NCBI GenBank assembly: GCA_016934435.1
Contig: JAFGSU010000237.1
Coordinates: 1-5,455 of the forward strand
Source: Candidatus Zhuqueibacterota bacterium
GTDB taxonomy: Bacteria > Zhuqueibacterota > Zhuqueibacteria > Residuimicrobiales > Residuimicrobiaceae
Direction of reading: 5' to 3'
DNA: 5,455 nt
The notes under the pieces: generated by a model
Seen by the model: the letters and a program-made list of their open reading frames with translations, nothing else
Database searches by the model: none
What the model was told of the DNA's origin: nothing
Made by a program: the position numbers and the translations under genes
Part shown: one piece after another, positions 1 to 4,395 of the stretch
How positions within the stretch are numbered: position 1 is the stretch's first letter
Layout of the letters: the number at the start of each line of letters is the position of its first letter

Positions 1-825
1 ATCTCCTTCGGTTTGTTGCTCCAGGGTGTTGCCGCCGTAACCGAATCCCGGCGGCACCGGCGGCGGCGAGACCGACAGGCCGAATTCTGTAATCAGCATG
101 GGTTTGGTCAGGCTGCGGGCATGCTTGAGAAGCTCGAGATAGCCACCGTATCCGTGCGAATGGGAAAGGGTGACGGGATTGTACATATAGGCGTTGTAGG
201 CGACAAACCCCCAGAAATCAGTTTTAATGAAATCGCCGACAATGGTGTTTGAGAACGACACCGGCACGCCGGGATGTTCTTTATGGATCAAGTCGATGAC
301 GGTTTGCCACAGCGACGCCAGATTGGCTGCGCCGCCGCTGTGAATGTCCTCGACCAGCGGTTCGTTCATGATCAGGTACCCGATGATACAATCGTATTTT
401 TTCGCGTATGCCAGCACGCGCTTGACCTCGTTGAGCGAATTCTGGATGTATTGGCTGTTGCCGTAAGCGCCCTTGGGATCGAGCCAGATGCCGAAGAGAA
501 TCTTCAGGCCGGACTGCTGCACCAATTTCAACTCCTCTTCGCTGAGCGCACCCCAGGTGCGGATGGTGTTAAAATTGGCCGCCTTGATGCGCTGCAGGTC
601 GAACTGGATCATTTGCGGATCGAATCGATAGTTCCATGGCACCTGCCCGGGTCTGCAGTGGGTTTCATAGCCGATGCCCTTGACAAAGAACTTGCTGCCG
701 CCCGTGTAAAAGAAGCCATTCTTCACTTCAATGGGTTGGGCTGAGACGGGCTGGTAACTTGCTATAACGATTACAAGGCATCCAAGAAGCAGCATGCAGG
801 GATTTTTACAGTTTTTGCTCTTCAT
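1..825 (-). CDS. Secreted clan GH-A glycoside hydrolase, 3' end outside window
   Basis: The frame is open from the ATG at 825 to the window edge, giving 275 residues. Residues 1-30 look like a Sec signal peptide: a short basic N-terminus (KSKNCK), a hydrophobic core LLLGCLVIVIA, and a likely cleavage site after VSA. The mature part begins with a strand resembling FFYTGGSKFFVKGIGYE, typical of TIM-barrel glycosidases. TIRTWG (R89) matches the conserved active-site arginine region. MNEP puts the acid/base at E155 and ITEFG puts the nucleophile at E247, the two beta-strand-end glutamates of retaining clan GH-A enzymes. It probably cleaves a beta-linked polysaccharide or oligosaccharide outside the cytoplasm. 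Family (GH2-type barrel, GH5 or a relative) and substrate cannot be decided. The start overlaps the upstream stop by one base, and AGGAAGG lies about 10 nt before the ATG. The frame is intact with no missing catalytic residue. Confidence 0.88.
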   Translation of the reverse strand, partial: MKSKNCKNPCMLLLGCLVIVIASYQPVSAQPIEVKNGFFYTGGSKFFVKGIGYETHCRPGQVPWNYRFDPQMIQFDLQRIKAANFNTIRTWGALSEEELKLVQQSGLKILFGIWLDPKGAYGNSQYIQNSLNEVKRVLAYAKKYDCIIGYLIMNEPLVEDIHSGGAANLASLWQTVIDLIHKEHPGVPVSFSNTIVGDFIKTDFWGFVAYNAYMYNPVTLSHSHGYGGYLELLKHARSLTKPMLITEFGLSVSPPPVPPGFGYGGNTLEQQTEGD

Positions 826-1283
826 TATACAATTACCTTCCTTTTGCTCATGCCACCTACTATGCCCGCGGCAAGAAAGACGAAAATCTCAATCACCGAC
901 ATCCATCCGAATGTGCCTAAAATCATCGATAACAGACTGATCGCCGCCGGCACGGCGCCGACGATGGCGCCGTTGACCATCGCCTTGGCGCCGGATATTT
1001 TTTTCAGCCTGGCCGCGCGCCAGAACACCAGCAAGGCGACCAGTACGATGTACAGTACCGCCAGATAAAGGTTGCTGCGATACATCTCGGATATGTGCTG
1101 GCTGATCTGCCGGCTGACCTCGGCGCTGTCGTTGAGCTGTGGCCCCAGCTCAAAGCCCATGCGCAGCGCGACTACCAGCGAAGGGATCATGTACAAGGCG
1201 ATGCCGATGATCCAGGCGATGAACCCGTTGAAGATGGTTTTTCCCCACAAAATTCTACCTTCTGATGACGTATTTGAGCTCAT
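825..1283 (-). CDS. Hypothetical four-helix inner-membrane protein, 152 aa
   Basis: I do not recognise the family. The protein has a short polar N-terminus and four hydrophobic stretches, at about residues 19-41, 70-90, 101-122 and 126-145. Between the first and second is a polar, probably extracytoplasmic loop of about 28 residues (ELGPQLNDSAEVSRQ and following). A basic turn RAARLKK follows helix 2 and the tail is basic (SKRKVIV), so by the positive-inside rule both face the cytoplasm. No catalytic or ligand motif is visible. The start is supported by AAAAGGA about 7 nt upstream of the ATG at 1283. It is first in a two-gene operon: its TAA shares one base with the ATG of the glycoside hydrolase, which suggests coupled translation. 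A role in exporting or supporting that enzyme is only a guess from position. Confidence 0.8.
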   Translation of the reverse strand: MSSNTSSEGRILWGKTIFNGFIAWIIGIALYMIPSLVVALRMGFELGPQLNDSAEVSRQISQHISEMYRSNLYLAVLYIVLVALLVFWRAARLKKISGAKAMVNGAIVGAVPAAISLLSMILGTFGWMSVIEIFVFLAAGIVGGMSKRKVIV

Positions 1284-1349
1284 ATCTTTTTCCTTTTGTG
1301 AAAATGAGCAAGCCGGAGACCGTGGAATAAAATTCCCATGCAGTATAGC

Positions 1350-1378
1350 ATAATACGAAAGTGCAATAAAAAAAGCAA
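1350..1378 (-). promoter_or_regulatory. Candidate sigma-70-type promoter for the membrane protein/glycosidase operon
   Basis: Read on the minus strand, TTGCTT (1373-1378) is followed by a 17-nt spacer and TATTAT (1350-1355, 5 of 6 to consensus). A second -10-like TATACT lies at 1342-1347, with TTTATT 17 nt upstream of it. Either would give a short leader before the start at 1283. The -35 match is weak (TTG only). A perfect TTGACA at 1387-1392 on the same strand has no well-spaced -10. Confidence 0.45.
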
Positions 1379-1533
1379 GACCATCCTGTCAATTCTTGGT
1401 TTGAATGCAGTAATAGGCAGACACCGATTCGGCGCCGGCAGCTTAATCAGGTAATCCTGTGGATGGGGGAGAGTTATTATGTTAAAAAGTCAAGCTAAAA
1501 GGATGAAAAAGCGCAGCTCAAAATAATTATCAA

Positions 1534-1562
1534 TTGCTTTCCTCATTCGTTTAAATTATATT
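1534..1562 (+). promoter_or_regulatory. Weak candidate internal promoter in the IS left end
   Basis: TTGCTT (1534-1539), a 17-nt spacer and TATATT (1557-1562, 5 of 6 to TATAAT) would start transcription near 1569, inside the hairpin region and upstream of the transposase. The DNA here is very AT-rich, so a chance match is plausible. Confidence 0.25.
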
Positions 1563-1588
1563 ATTATACCCCCACGAAAGAGGAAAGC
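1536..1588 (+). repeat. 14-bp stem-loop in the IS110 leader
   Basis: GCTTTCCTC (1536-1544) is perfectly complementary to GAGGAAAGC (1580-1588). After one A-A mismatch, TTCGT (1546-1550) pairs with ACGAA (1574-1578). The loop of 23 nt (1551-1573) ends in CCCCC. The right arm is reused in the alternative stem 1577-1625, so the two cannot form together. Confidence 0.7.
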
Positions 1589-1630
1589 GAAGATCGGATA
1601 GTCTCGATTAACAGCTTTCCTTTTTCATTT
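1577..1630 (+). terminator. Terminator-like alternative stem before the transposase
   Basis: AAAGAGGAAAGC (1577-1588) can pair over 12 positions, including one G-U, with GCTTTCCTTTTT (1614-1625). A small inner ATCG/CGAT stem lies between, and T-rich sequence (CATTTTTT) follows. This resembles an intrinsic terminator that would stop transcription about 90 nt before the transposase, and it competes with the 1536-1588 stem. It could equally be a structural arm of the bridge RNA or define that RNA's 3' end. Confidence 0.4.
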
Positions 1631-1658
1631 TTTAGAGAAAATAGTTCTTTGAAATAAT

Positions 1659-1715
1659 AGGCTCCCCTTTTTATATTGTTATTCGCCAATAAACCTAATA
1701 AAAAGAAAGGAGCCT
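1659..1715 (+). promoter_or_regulatory. Hairpin sequestering the transposase ribosome-binding site
   Basis: AGGCTCC (1659-1665) is perfectly complementary to GGAGCCT (1709-1715), and TTTTTAT (1668-1674) to ATAAAAA (1698-1704). A small CC/GAAA internal loop separates them and the terminal loop is 23 nt. The right arm contains the Shine-Dalgarno AAAGGAG just before the ATG at 1719. Transcripts carrying this segment should hide the site. Several IS families use such a hairpin against read-through from outside promoters. Confidence 0.65.
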
Positions 1716-1718
1716 AAT

Positions 1719-2792
1719 ATGGTACCTCAAATTAATCAAATTGATTTTAAAGGTCAAAGGTTTTTTGCCGGAATTGATGTTCATGACAAAAACTGGGTGG
1801 TTACAATCCGATCCTGTGACCTTGAATTACGGACCCTCTCGATCAATCCAAAACCGGAAGATTTGGCACATTTTCTCAGGCACCACTATCCAGGCGGTAG
1901 CTACCATAGCGTTTATGAAGCCGGGTTTTGCGGCTTTTGGATTCATCGTCGCTTGACCCAATTGGGAATCAATAACATTATCACACACGCTGCTGATATA
2001 CCAACGACGCAAAAGGAAAAACAGCACAAAAGAGATCAAATTGATTCTCGCAAATTGGCACGAGAGTTAGCCAATGGATCTTTGAAAGGCATTTGGGTAC
2101 CTGATACCTTTCATGAGTCGCTGCGTTCTTTGTCGCGACTGCGTTATAAACAAATGTGTCATCAAACACTTTTAAAAAATCGCATTAAAAGCCATTTGCA
2201 TTATTATGGTATCCCAATTCCAAATCGCGCAGAAGTATTTCCCTGGTCGGGCAATTTCATAGCGTGGTTGAAGAAACTAAATTTCACTCATGAGCCTGCC
2301 AAAGAGTACTTGTTGCTCTGTTTGGAAGAGCTGATTTATACAAAGCAGCATATTGCCAAGACGCTACATCGGTTGCGTGAGCACAGTAATCAGCCCGAGA
2401 CCAAAGAAATTGTTCATGATTTTCTCATGAGTGTTCCCGGTATAGGATTTATAACGGCCATTACACTTTATAGTGAATTGGTTGATCCTAAAAGATTTCC
2501 TCGGCTTGATCATATGGCTTGCTATGTTGGGCTGATACCATCGGTTATTGGCTCAGGTGACAAGGAAAAGATTCTGGGTATCACTGAACGACATAATACC
2601 TATTTAAGATACCTGCTGATTGAAGCAGTCTGGACAGCCGTACGAAAGGATCCGGCTTTAACCCTGGCTTTTGCCGAATTATTAAAAAGAATGAGCAAGC
2701 AGGAAGCCATCGTACGTATAGCCAAGAAATTATTAAATCGCATTAGATCTGTATGGATCAACAAAAGGCCCTATGTGAATGCTGTTTGTTGA
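1719..2792 (+). CDS. IS110-family transposase (DEDD/serine recombinase)
   Basis: The protein has 357 residues, within the usual IS110 range. The N-terminal DEDD RuvC-like domain starts with AGIDVHDKNW (D20), followed by VYEAGF (E67) and KRDQIDSRKLA (D106, D109). That gives the D-E-D-D set with the characteristic two-residue gap between the last acids. A helical linker spans about residues 130-230. The C-terminal Tnp_20-like domain has SVPGIGFITA and ACYVGLIPS, then GSGDKEKILGITERHNTYLR, where S279 is the expected nucleophilic serine. It would excise and insert the element through a circular form, guided by a bridge RNA. The start is ATG with AAAGGAG 8 nt upstream; that site lies in a hairpin. 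No frameshift is seen, so the gene appears complete. Its AT-rich codon use differs from the flanking minus-strand genes. Confidence 0.95.
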   Translation: MVPQINQIDFKGQRFFAGIDVHDKNWVVTIRSCDLELRTLSINPKPEDLAHFLRHHYPGGSYHSVYEAGFCGFWIHRRLTQLGINNIITHAADIPTTQKEKQHKRDQIDSRKLARELANGSLKGIWVPDTFHESLRSLSRLRYKQMCHQTLLKNRIKSHLHYYGIPIPNRAEVFPWSGNFIAWLKKLNFTHEPAKEYLLLCLEELIYTKQHIAKTLHRLREHSNQPETKEIVHDFLMSVPGIGFITAITLYSELVDPKRFPRLDHMACYVGLIPSVIGSGDKEKILGITERHNTYLRYLLIEAVWTAVRKDPALTLAFAELLKRMSKQEAIVRIAKKLLNRIRSVWINKRPYVNAVC

Positions 2793-2817
2793 CATAAAAA
2801 ACCAAGCCGTTTGTAAC
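2789..2817 (+). promoter_or_regulatory. Candidate outward promoter at the IS right end
   Basis: A perfect -35 TTGACA (2789-2794) overlaps the transposase TGA. After 17 nt comes TGTAAC (2812-2817), 4 of 6 to the -10 consensus. Transcription would start near 2824-2826, at the proposed element end. In the integrated form it would read into the repeat array. In an excised circle it would read into the left end and make the bridge RNA. The -10 is weak and could be completed by left-end DNA after circularisation. Confidence 0.45.
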
Positions 2818-2903
2818 GATATATTCTGTGGACCGTTTGCCCGTCCCTGTTAGCTCATGTCTATTCGGGAGAGAATGCGGCCACAATTTTCTATAATTTT
2901 TAT

Positions 2904-3022
2904 CTCGTTCCCACAATCCTCGTGGGAACGTTTTGTTGCCGCTCCGCGGCGAGTCACCCTGCCAGGCACGCACGGGATTGGTATGCTATTTGTGTGGTCC
3001 ACCTTCCAGGTGGGCTACACAT
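2904..3022 (+). repeat. Composite repeat copy A1 (full form)
   Basis: Three blocks lie in order. The first is the hairpin CGTTCCCAC/GTGGGAACG (2906-2914 with 2922-2930). The second is GCCGC-TCC-GCGGC (2938-2950), followed by GAGTCACCCTGCCAGGCAC and CGGGATTGG. The third is a 14-bp hairpin at 2991-3004 with 3008-3021 and loop TCC. This third hairpin has two G-U pairs when read as plus-strand RNA, which would be mismatches on the minus strand. Confidence 0.8.
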
Positions 3023-3032
3023 CAACTATTTT

Positions 3033-3131
3033 ATCTCGTTCTGCCGCTCTGCGGCCAGTTACCCTCAACCTGCCAGACACCCATGGGATTGGTGTGCCTT
3101 GTGTGGTCCACCTTTCAGGTGGGCTACACAT
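3033..3131 (+). repeat. Composite repeat copy A2 (first hairpin deleted)
   Basis: TCTCGTT is joined almost directly to TGCCGCTCTGCGGC, so the CGTTCCCACG hairpin present in A1 and A3 is missing. The rest follows the family, with a small insertion (CCCTCAACCTGCC). It keeps the terminal hairpin at 3100-3113 with 3117-3130, loop TTC, with the same two G-U positions as A1. Confidence 0.8.
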
Positions 3132-3227
3132 GATATTGCAATTGCGATGAATCATCACAGGCATTTTTTGTGCTATGAGATCGGTATTTTGCACAGGTCT
3201 GCCGCAATGGTGGCTCTGATCATATAT

Positions 3228-3249
3228 CGTCCCTAACGGGACTTTTTTT
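3228..3249. repeat. GTCCC-TAAC-GGGAC hairpin, copy 1
   Basis: GTCCC (3229-3233) pairs with GGGAC (3238-3242) across TAAC and is followed by seven T residues. Alone it could act as a weak terminator, but no gene ends just upstream. A second copy about 50 bp on, with matching flanks (ATAT before, CTTTT after), marks it as a repeat family. Confidence 0.7.
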
Positions 3250-3272
3250 ATTCTATATTCATTTGCTATAAA

Positions 3273-3296
3273 TATACCGTCCCTAACGGGACTTTT
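3273..3296. repeat. GTCCC-TAAC-GGGAC hairpin, copy 2
   Basis: The core CGTCCCTAACGGGACTTTT is the same as in copy 1, with GTCCC at 3279-3283 and GGGAC at 3288-3292, preceded by ATATAC. Only two copies exist and the DNA between them is not spacer-like, so it is not a CRISPR. Confidence 0.7.
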
Positions 3297-3338
3297 CGCC
3301 GATGATTATCTACAAATATACTGAAAGAAAAACAAACC

Positions 3339-3417
3339 GAAACTCCAAAATCCCGAAGGGATGACACGATTATAGAAAAACCAAACGAACCCCCTAAACC
3401 CCGAAGGGGTGACACGA
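3339..3417 (+). repeat. CCCGAAGGG double-hairpin repeat, copy C1-C2
   Basis: Two hairpin cores, CCC-GAA-GGG (3352-3360) and CCCC-GAA-GGGG (3399-3409), each followed by TGACACGAT, are separated by ATAGAAAAACCAAACG. The whole unit reappears 348 bp downstream (3700-3765), showing that the pair of hairpins plus linker moved or was copied as one block. Confidence 0.75.
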
Positions 3418-3457
3418 TACAACAATTAAAATCCTGTCACCCCTTCGGGGTTTGGGG
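3391..3457. repeat. Long inverted repeat, 19-bp perfect arms
   Basis: The arm at 3396-3414 is perfectly complementary to 3435-3453 (TGTCACCCCTTCGGGGTTT). CCCC (3391-3394) and GGGG (3454-3457) extend it past one bulged T. The loop is 20 nt. It arises because two copies of the CCCCGAAGGGG family lie head to head. In plus-strand RNA the right arm contains C-UUCG-G, a very stable tetraloop. Confidence 0.85.
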
Positions 3458-3485
3458 ATGAAATTGGGATTGTTGGCTATAATCT

Positions 3486-3506
3486 TGTCACCCCTTCGGG
3501 GTTTTT
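3486..3506 (+). repeat. Third inverted copy of the CCCCTTCGGGG arm, T-tailed
   Basis: This is the same 19 nt as 3435-3453, followed by further Ts. The hairpin CCCC-TTC-GGGG plus TTTTT looks like an intrinsic terminator on the plus strand, though no plus-strand gene ends here. It abuts repeat copy A3 directly. Confidence 0.7.
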
Positions 3507-3680
3507 CTCGTTCCCACGATCTTCGTGGGAACGTTTTTTTGACGCTCCGCGACGAGTCACCCTGCCAGGCACCCACGGGATTGGTGTGCTATTTGTGTGG
3601 TCCACCTTTTAGGTGGGCTACACATCCACTCGCCGAGCGTCTGGATGAGCATTCCATCTCCGGAGCGGCGGAGCCAAAAT
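3507..3680 (+). repeat. Composite repeat copy A3 with extra 3' block
   Basis: The perfect 11-bp hairpin CGTTCCCACGA/TCGTGGGAACG spans 3509-3533. The GACGCTCCGCGACGAGTCACC block follows, then the 14-bp terminal hairpin at 3594-3607 with 3611-3624, loop TTT and the same two G-U pairs. It continues into a block GCCGAGCGTCTGGATGAGC (from 3631) and CTCCGGAGCGGCGGAG, shared with copies A4 and A5. Confidence 0.8.
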
Positions 3681-3695
3681 TATACTGTGTGGAAA

Positions 3696-3765
3696 AAGCC
3701 CCGAAGGGGCGGCACGATGATAGAAAAACCAACCGAAACCCCTAAACTCCAAACGGGCGACACTT
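3696..3765 (+). repeat. CCCCGAAGGGG double-hairpin repeat, copy C5-C6
   Basis: This is a diverged copy of 3352-3417. CCCC-GAA-GGGG (3699-3709) and GATAGAAAAACCAACCGAAA are well kept, while the second hairpin has decayed to CTCCAAACGGGCGACAC. Decay in this copy and conservation in the first suggest different ages or selection. Confidence 0.65.
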
Positions 3766-3771
3766 AAAATT

Positions 3772-3818
3772 CACACAGAGCCACAAAGCACACAAAGAAT
3801 TGTCTTAATCTCTGTGTG
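3772..3818. repeat. CACACAGAG inverted repeat
   Basis: CACACAGAG (3772-3780) pairs with CTCTGTGTG (3810-3818). The left arm runs on as CCACAAAGCACACAAAG. Repeats of this style (CACAGAG...CTCTGTG) are common between genes in many bacteria. No gene is attached here. Confidence 0.6.
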
Positions 3819-3864
3819 CATCGATGGTTGCAGCCTCAAGAGACTGCACTCCATGATAAATATT

Positions 3865-4025
3865 TCGTTCCCACGATCTTCGTATGAACGTTTATTTCTG
3901 CAGCTTCGCGGCGAGTCACCTGATAAGTATCCAAGATATTGGATTCCGAGCGTCTGGATGAGCATGGGGCTGTCCAAAAAGCAATAAAAAGATAATTATT
4001 TGTGGGATTCACCTTTCAGGTGGAC
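3865..4025 (+). repeat. Composite repeat copy A4 (degenerate, interrupted)
   Basis: CGTTCCCACGATCTTCGT (from 3866) has lost pairing in its right arm (ATGAACG). Blocks CTTCGCGGCGAGTCACCTG and CCGAGCGTCTGGATGAGCAT follow. A shortened terminal hairpin TTCACCT/AGGTGGA lies at 4008-4014 and 4018-4024 with loop TTC. It keeps one U-G pair. AT-rich DNA (3975-4000) separates the blocks. Confidence 0.6.
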
Positions 4026-4069
4026 ATAATATAAGCGAAGCAAAAATAATATATTACCGTAATCCTGAT

Positions 4070-4091
4070 CCTCTCCTGCAAGCGGGCGAGG
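4070..4091. repeat. CCTCTCC...GGCGAGG imperfect hairpin
   Basis: CCTC/GAGG (4070-4073 with 4088-4091) flanks CC/GG, with one mismatch, and the centre is TGCAAGC. It resembles, in diverged form, the perfect hairpin 85 bp downstream. Confidence 0.45.
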
Positions 4092-4154
4092 GAACTGTAT
4101 TTTTGAACTTTTTTGACACTCACACGAGATTTTGTAACCCTGAACCCTGCAACG

Positions 4155-4191
4155 CCCTCTCCCCCATCCCGTTTCTGGATGGGGGAGAGGG
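4155..4191. repeat. 15-bp perfect GGGAGAGGG-type hairpin
   Basis: CCCTCTCCCCCATCC (4155-4169) is perfectly complementary to 4177-4191, with a 7-nt loop CGTTTCT. TAGGGGTGAGGGGG follows. Elements with this GGGAGAGGG...GGGGTGAGGG signature are widespread intergenic repeats. Fourteen bases of its right side (TGGATGGGGGAGAG) recur at 1460-1473 beside the IS left end. Confidence 0.75.
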
Positions 4192-4213
4192 TAGGGGTGA
4201 GGGGGTTCGTTTT

Positions 4214-4338
4214 CTCTCGTTCTTACGAACTTCATGCGAACATTTTGTTGCCGCTCTGCGGCGAGTCACCCTGCCAGATACCCACGGGATTGGACGCCGA
4301 GCGTCCGGTTAAGCATTCCGTCGCCGGAGTAGTGAAAC
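4214..4338 (+). repeat. Composite repeat copy A5 (lacks terminal hairpin)
   Basis: The first hairpin has decayed (CGTTCTTACGAACTTCATGC). TTGTTGCCGCTCTGCGGC and GAGTCACCCTGCCAGATAC are well kept. The copy then passes from GGGATTGG straight into ACGCCGAGCGTCCGG and CGCCGGAG, without the GTGTGG...CTACAC hairpin that precedes this block in A3. Confidence 0.7.
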
Positions 4339-4395
4339 CAGATTTAGATTTTTACGCCCCGCGTCATTGCGCATTGGATAAAAATAGGGATTTCT

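Larger units (their letters stand above)
1474..1658 (+). ncRNA. Candidate IS110 bridge RNA region in the left end
   Basis: IS110-subgroup elements encode a bridge RNA in the non-coding left end that pairs with donor and target DNA for the recombinase. This stretch is in the right place and lacks a reading frame. It holds two overlapping stem-loops: 1536-1550 with 1574-1588, with a 23-nt loop; and 1577-1588 with 1614-1625, enclosing ATCG/CGAT at 1593-1596 and 1605-1608. Large loops on stems are the expected architecture. The RNA ends and guide assignments are not determined, and no family model was run. Confidence 0.45.
1457..2827 (+). mobile_element. IS110-family insertion sequence, boundaries approximate
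   Basis: The element is defined by its transposase. IS110 elements lack long terminal inverted repeats, so ends cannot be read directly. CTGTGGA occurs on both sides, at 1457-1463 and 2826-2832. Taking CT as a shared core dinucleotide gives an element of about 1.37 kb, with a left non-coding end of about 260 nt and a right end of about 35 nt. That resembles the long-left/short-right layout of the IS110 subgroup. The IS is visibly richer in A+T than the flanking minus-strand genes, consistent with arrival by transfer. The transposase is intact and the leader is structured, so the copy may be active. Other ends are possible; a 14-nt match to a local repeat at 1460-1473 could instead be left flank. 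Confidence 0.55.
2890..4345. repeat. Gene-free mosaic of palindromic intergenic repeats
   Basis: About 1.45 kb contains no reading frame with protein-like features. It is instead tiled by diverged copies of several short palindromic families, listed separately. The same peptide-like strings appear in several of its open frames only because the DNA repeats. Unassigned spacers, such as 3140-3220, 3250-3275 and 4092-4150, show nothing I can name. The families differ in arm sequence and spacing, so this is accumulation of unrelated elements and not one tandem array. Confidence 0.85.

Noticed and set aside
274..744. 156-codon open frame on the plus strand
   Set aside because: It lies opposite the glycoside hydrolase, whose signal peptide and catalytic motifs are convincing. 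This translation has no recognisable domain. The same applies to the smaller frame at 13-252.
844..1353. Plus-strand open frames opposite the membrane protein
   Set aside because: They are antisense shadows of the 152-residue gene and show no domain or ribosome-binding site of note.
1387..1392. Minus-strand TTGACA as the operon -35 box
   Set aside because: At 16-18 nt spacing there is no acceptable -10; the nearby TTGCTT/TATTAT pair is better spaced.
3228..3296. Possible two-repeat CRISPR (GTCCCTAACGGGAC twice)
   Set aside because: There are only two copies, the repeat is a 14-nt palindrome, and neither a further array nor cas genes are present.
2857..3745. Several 60-104-codon frames encoding similar cysteine-rich peptides
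   Set aside because: Their similarity to each other comes from the underlying palindromic DNA repeats. They lie in different frames and would be spurious gene calls.
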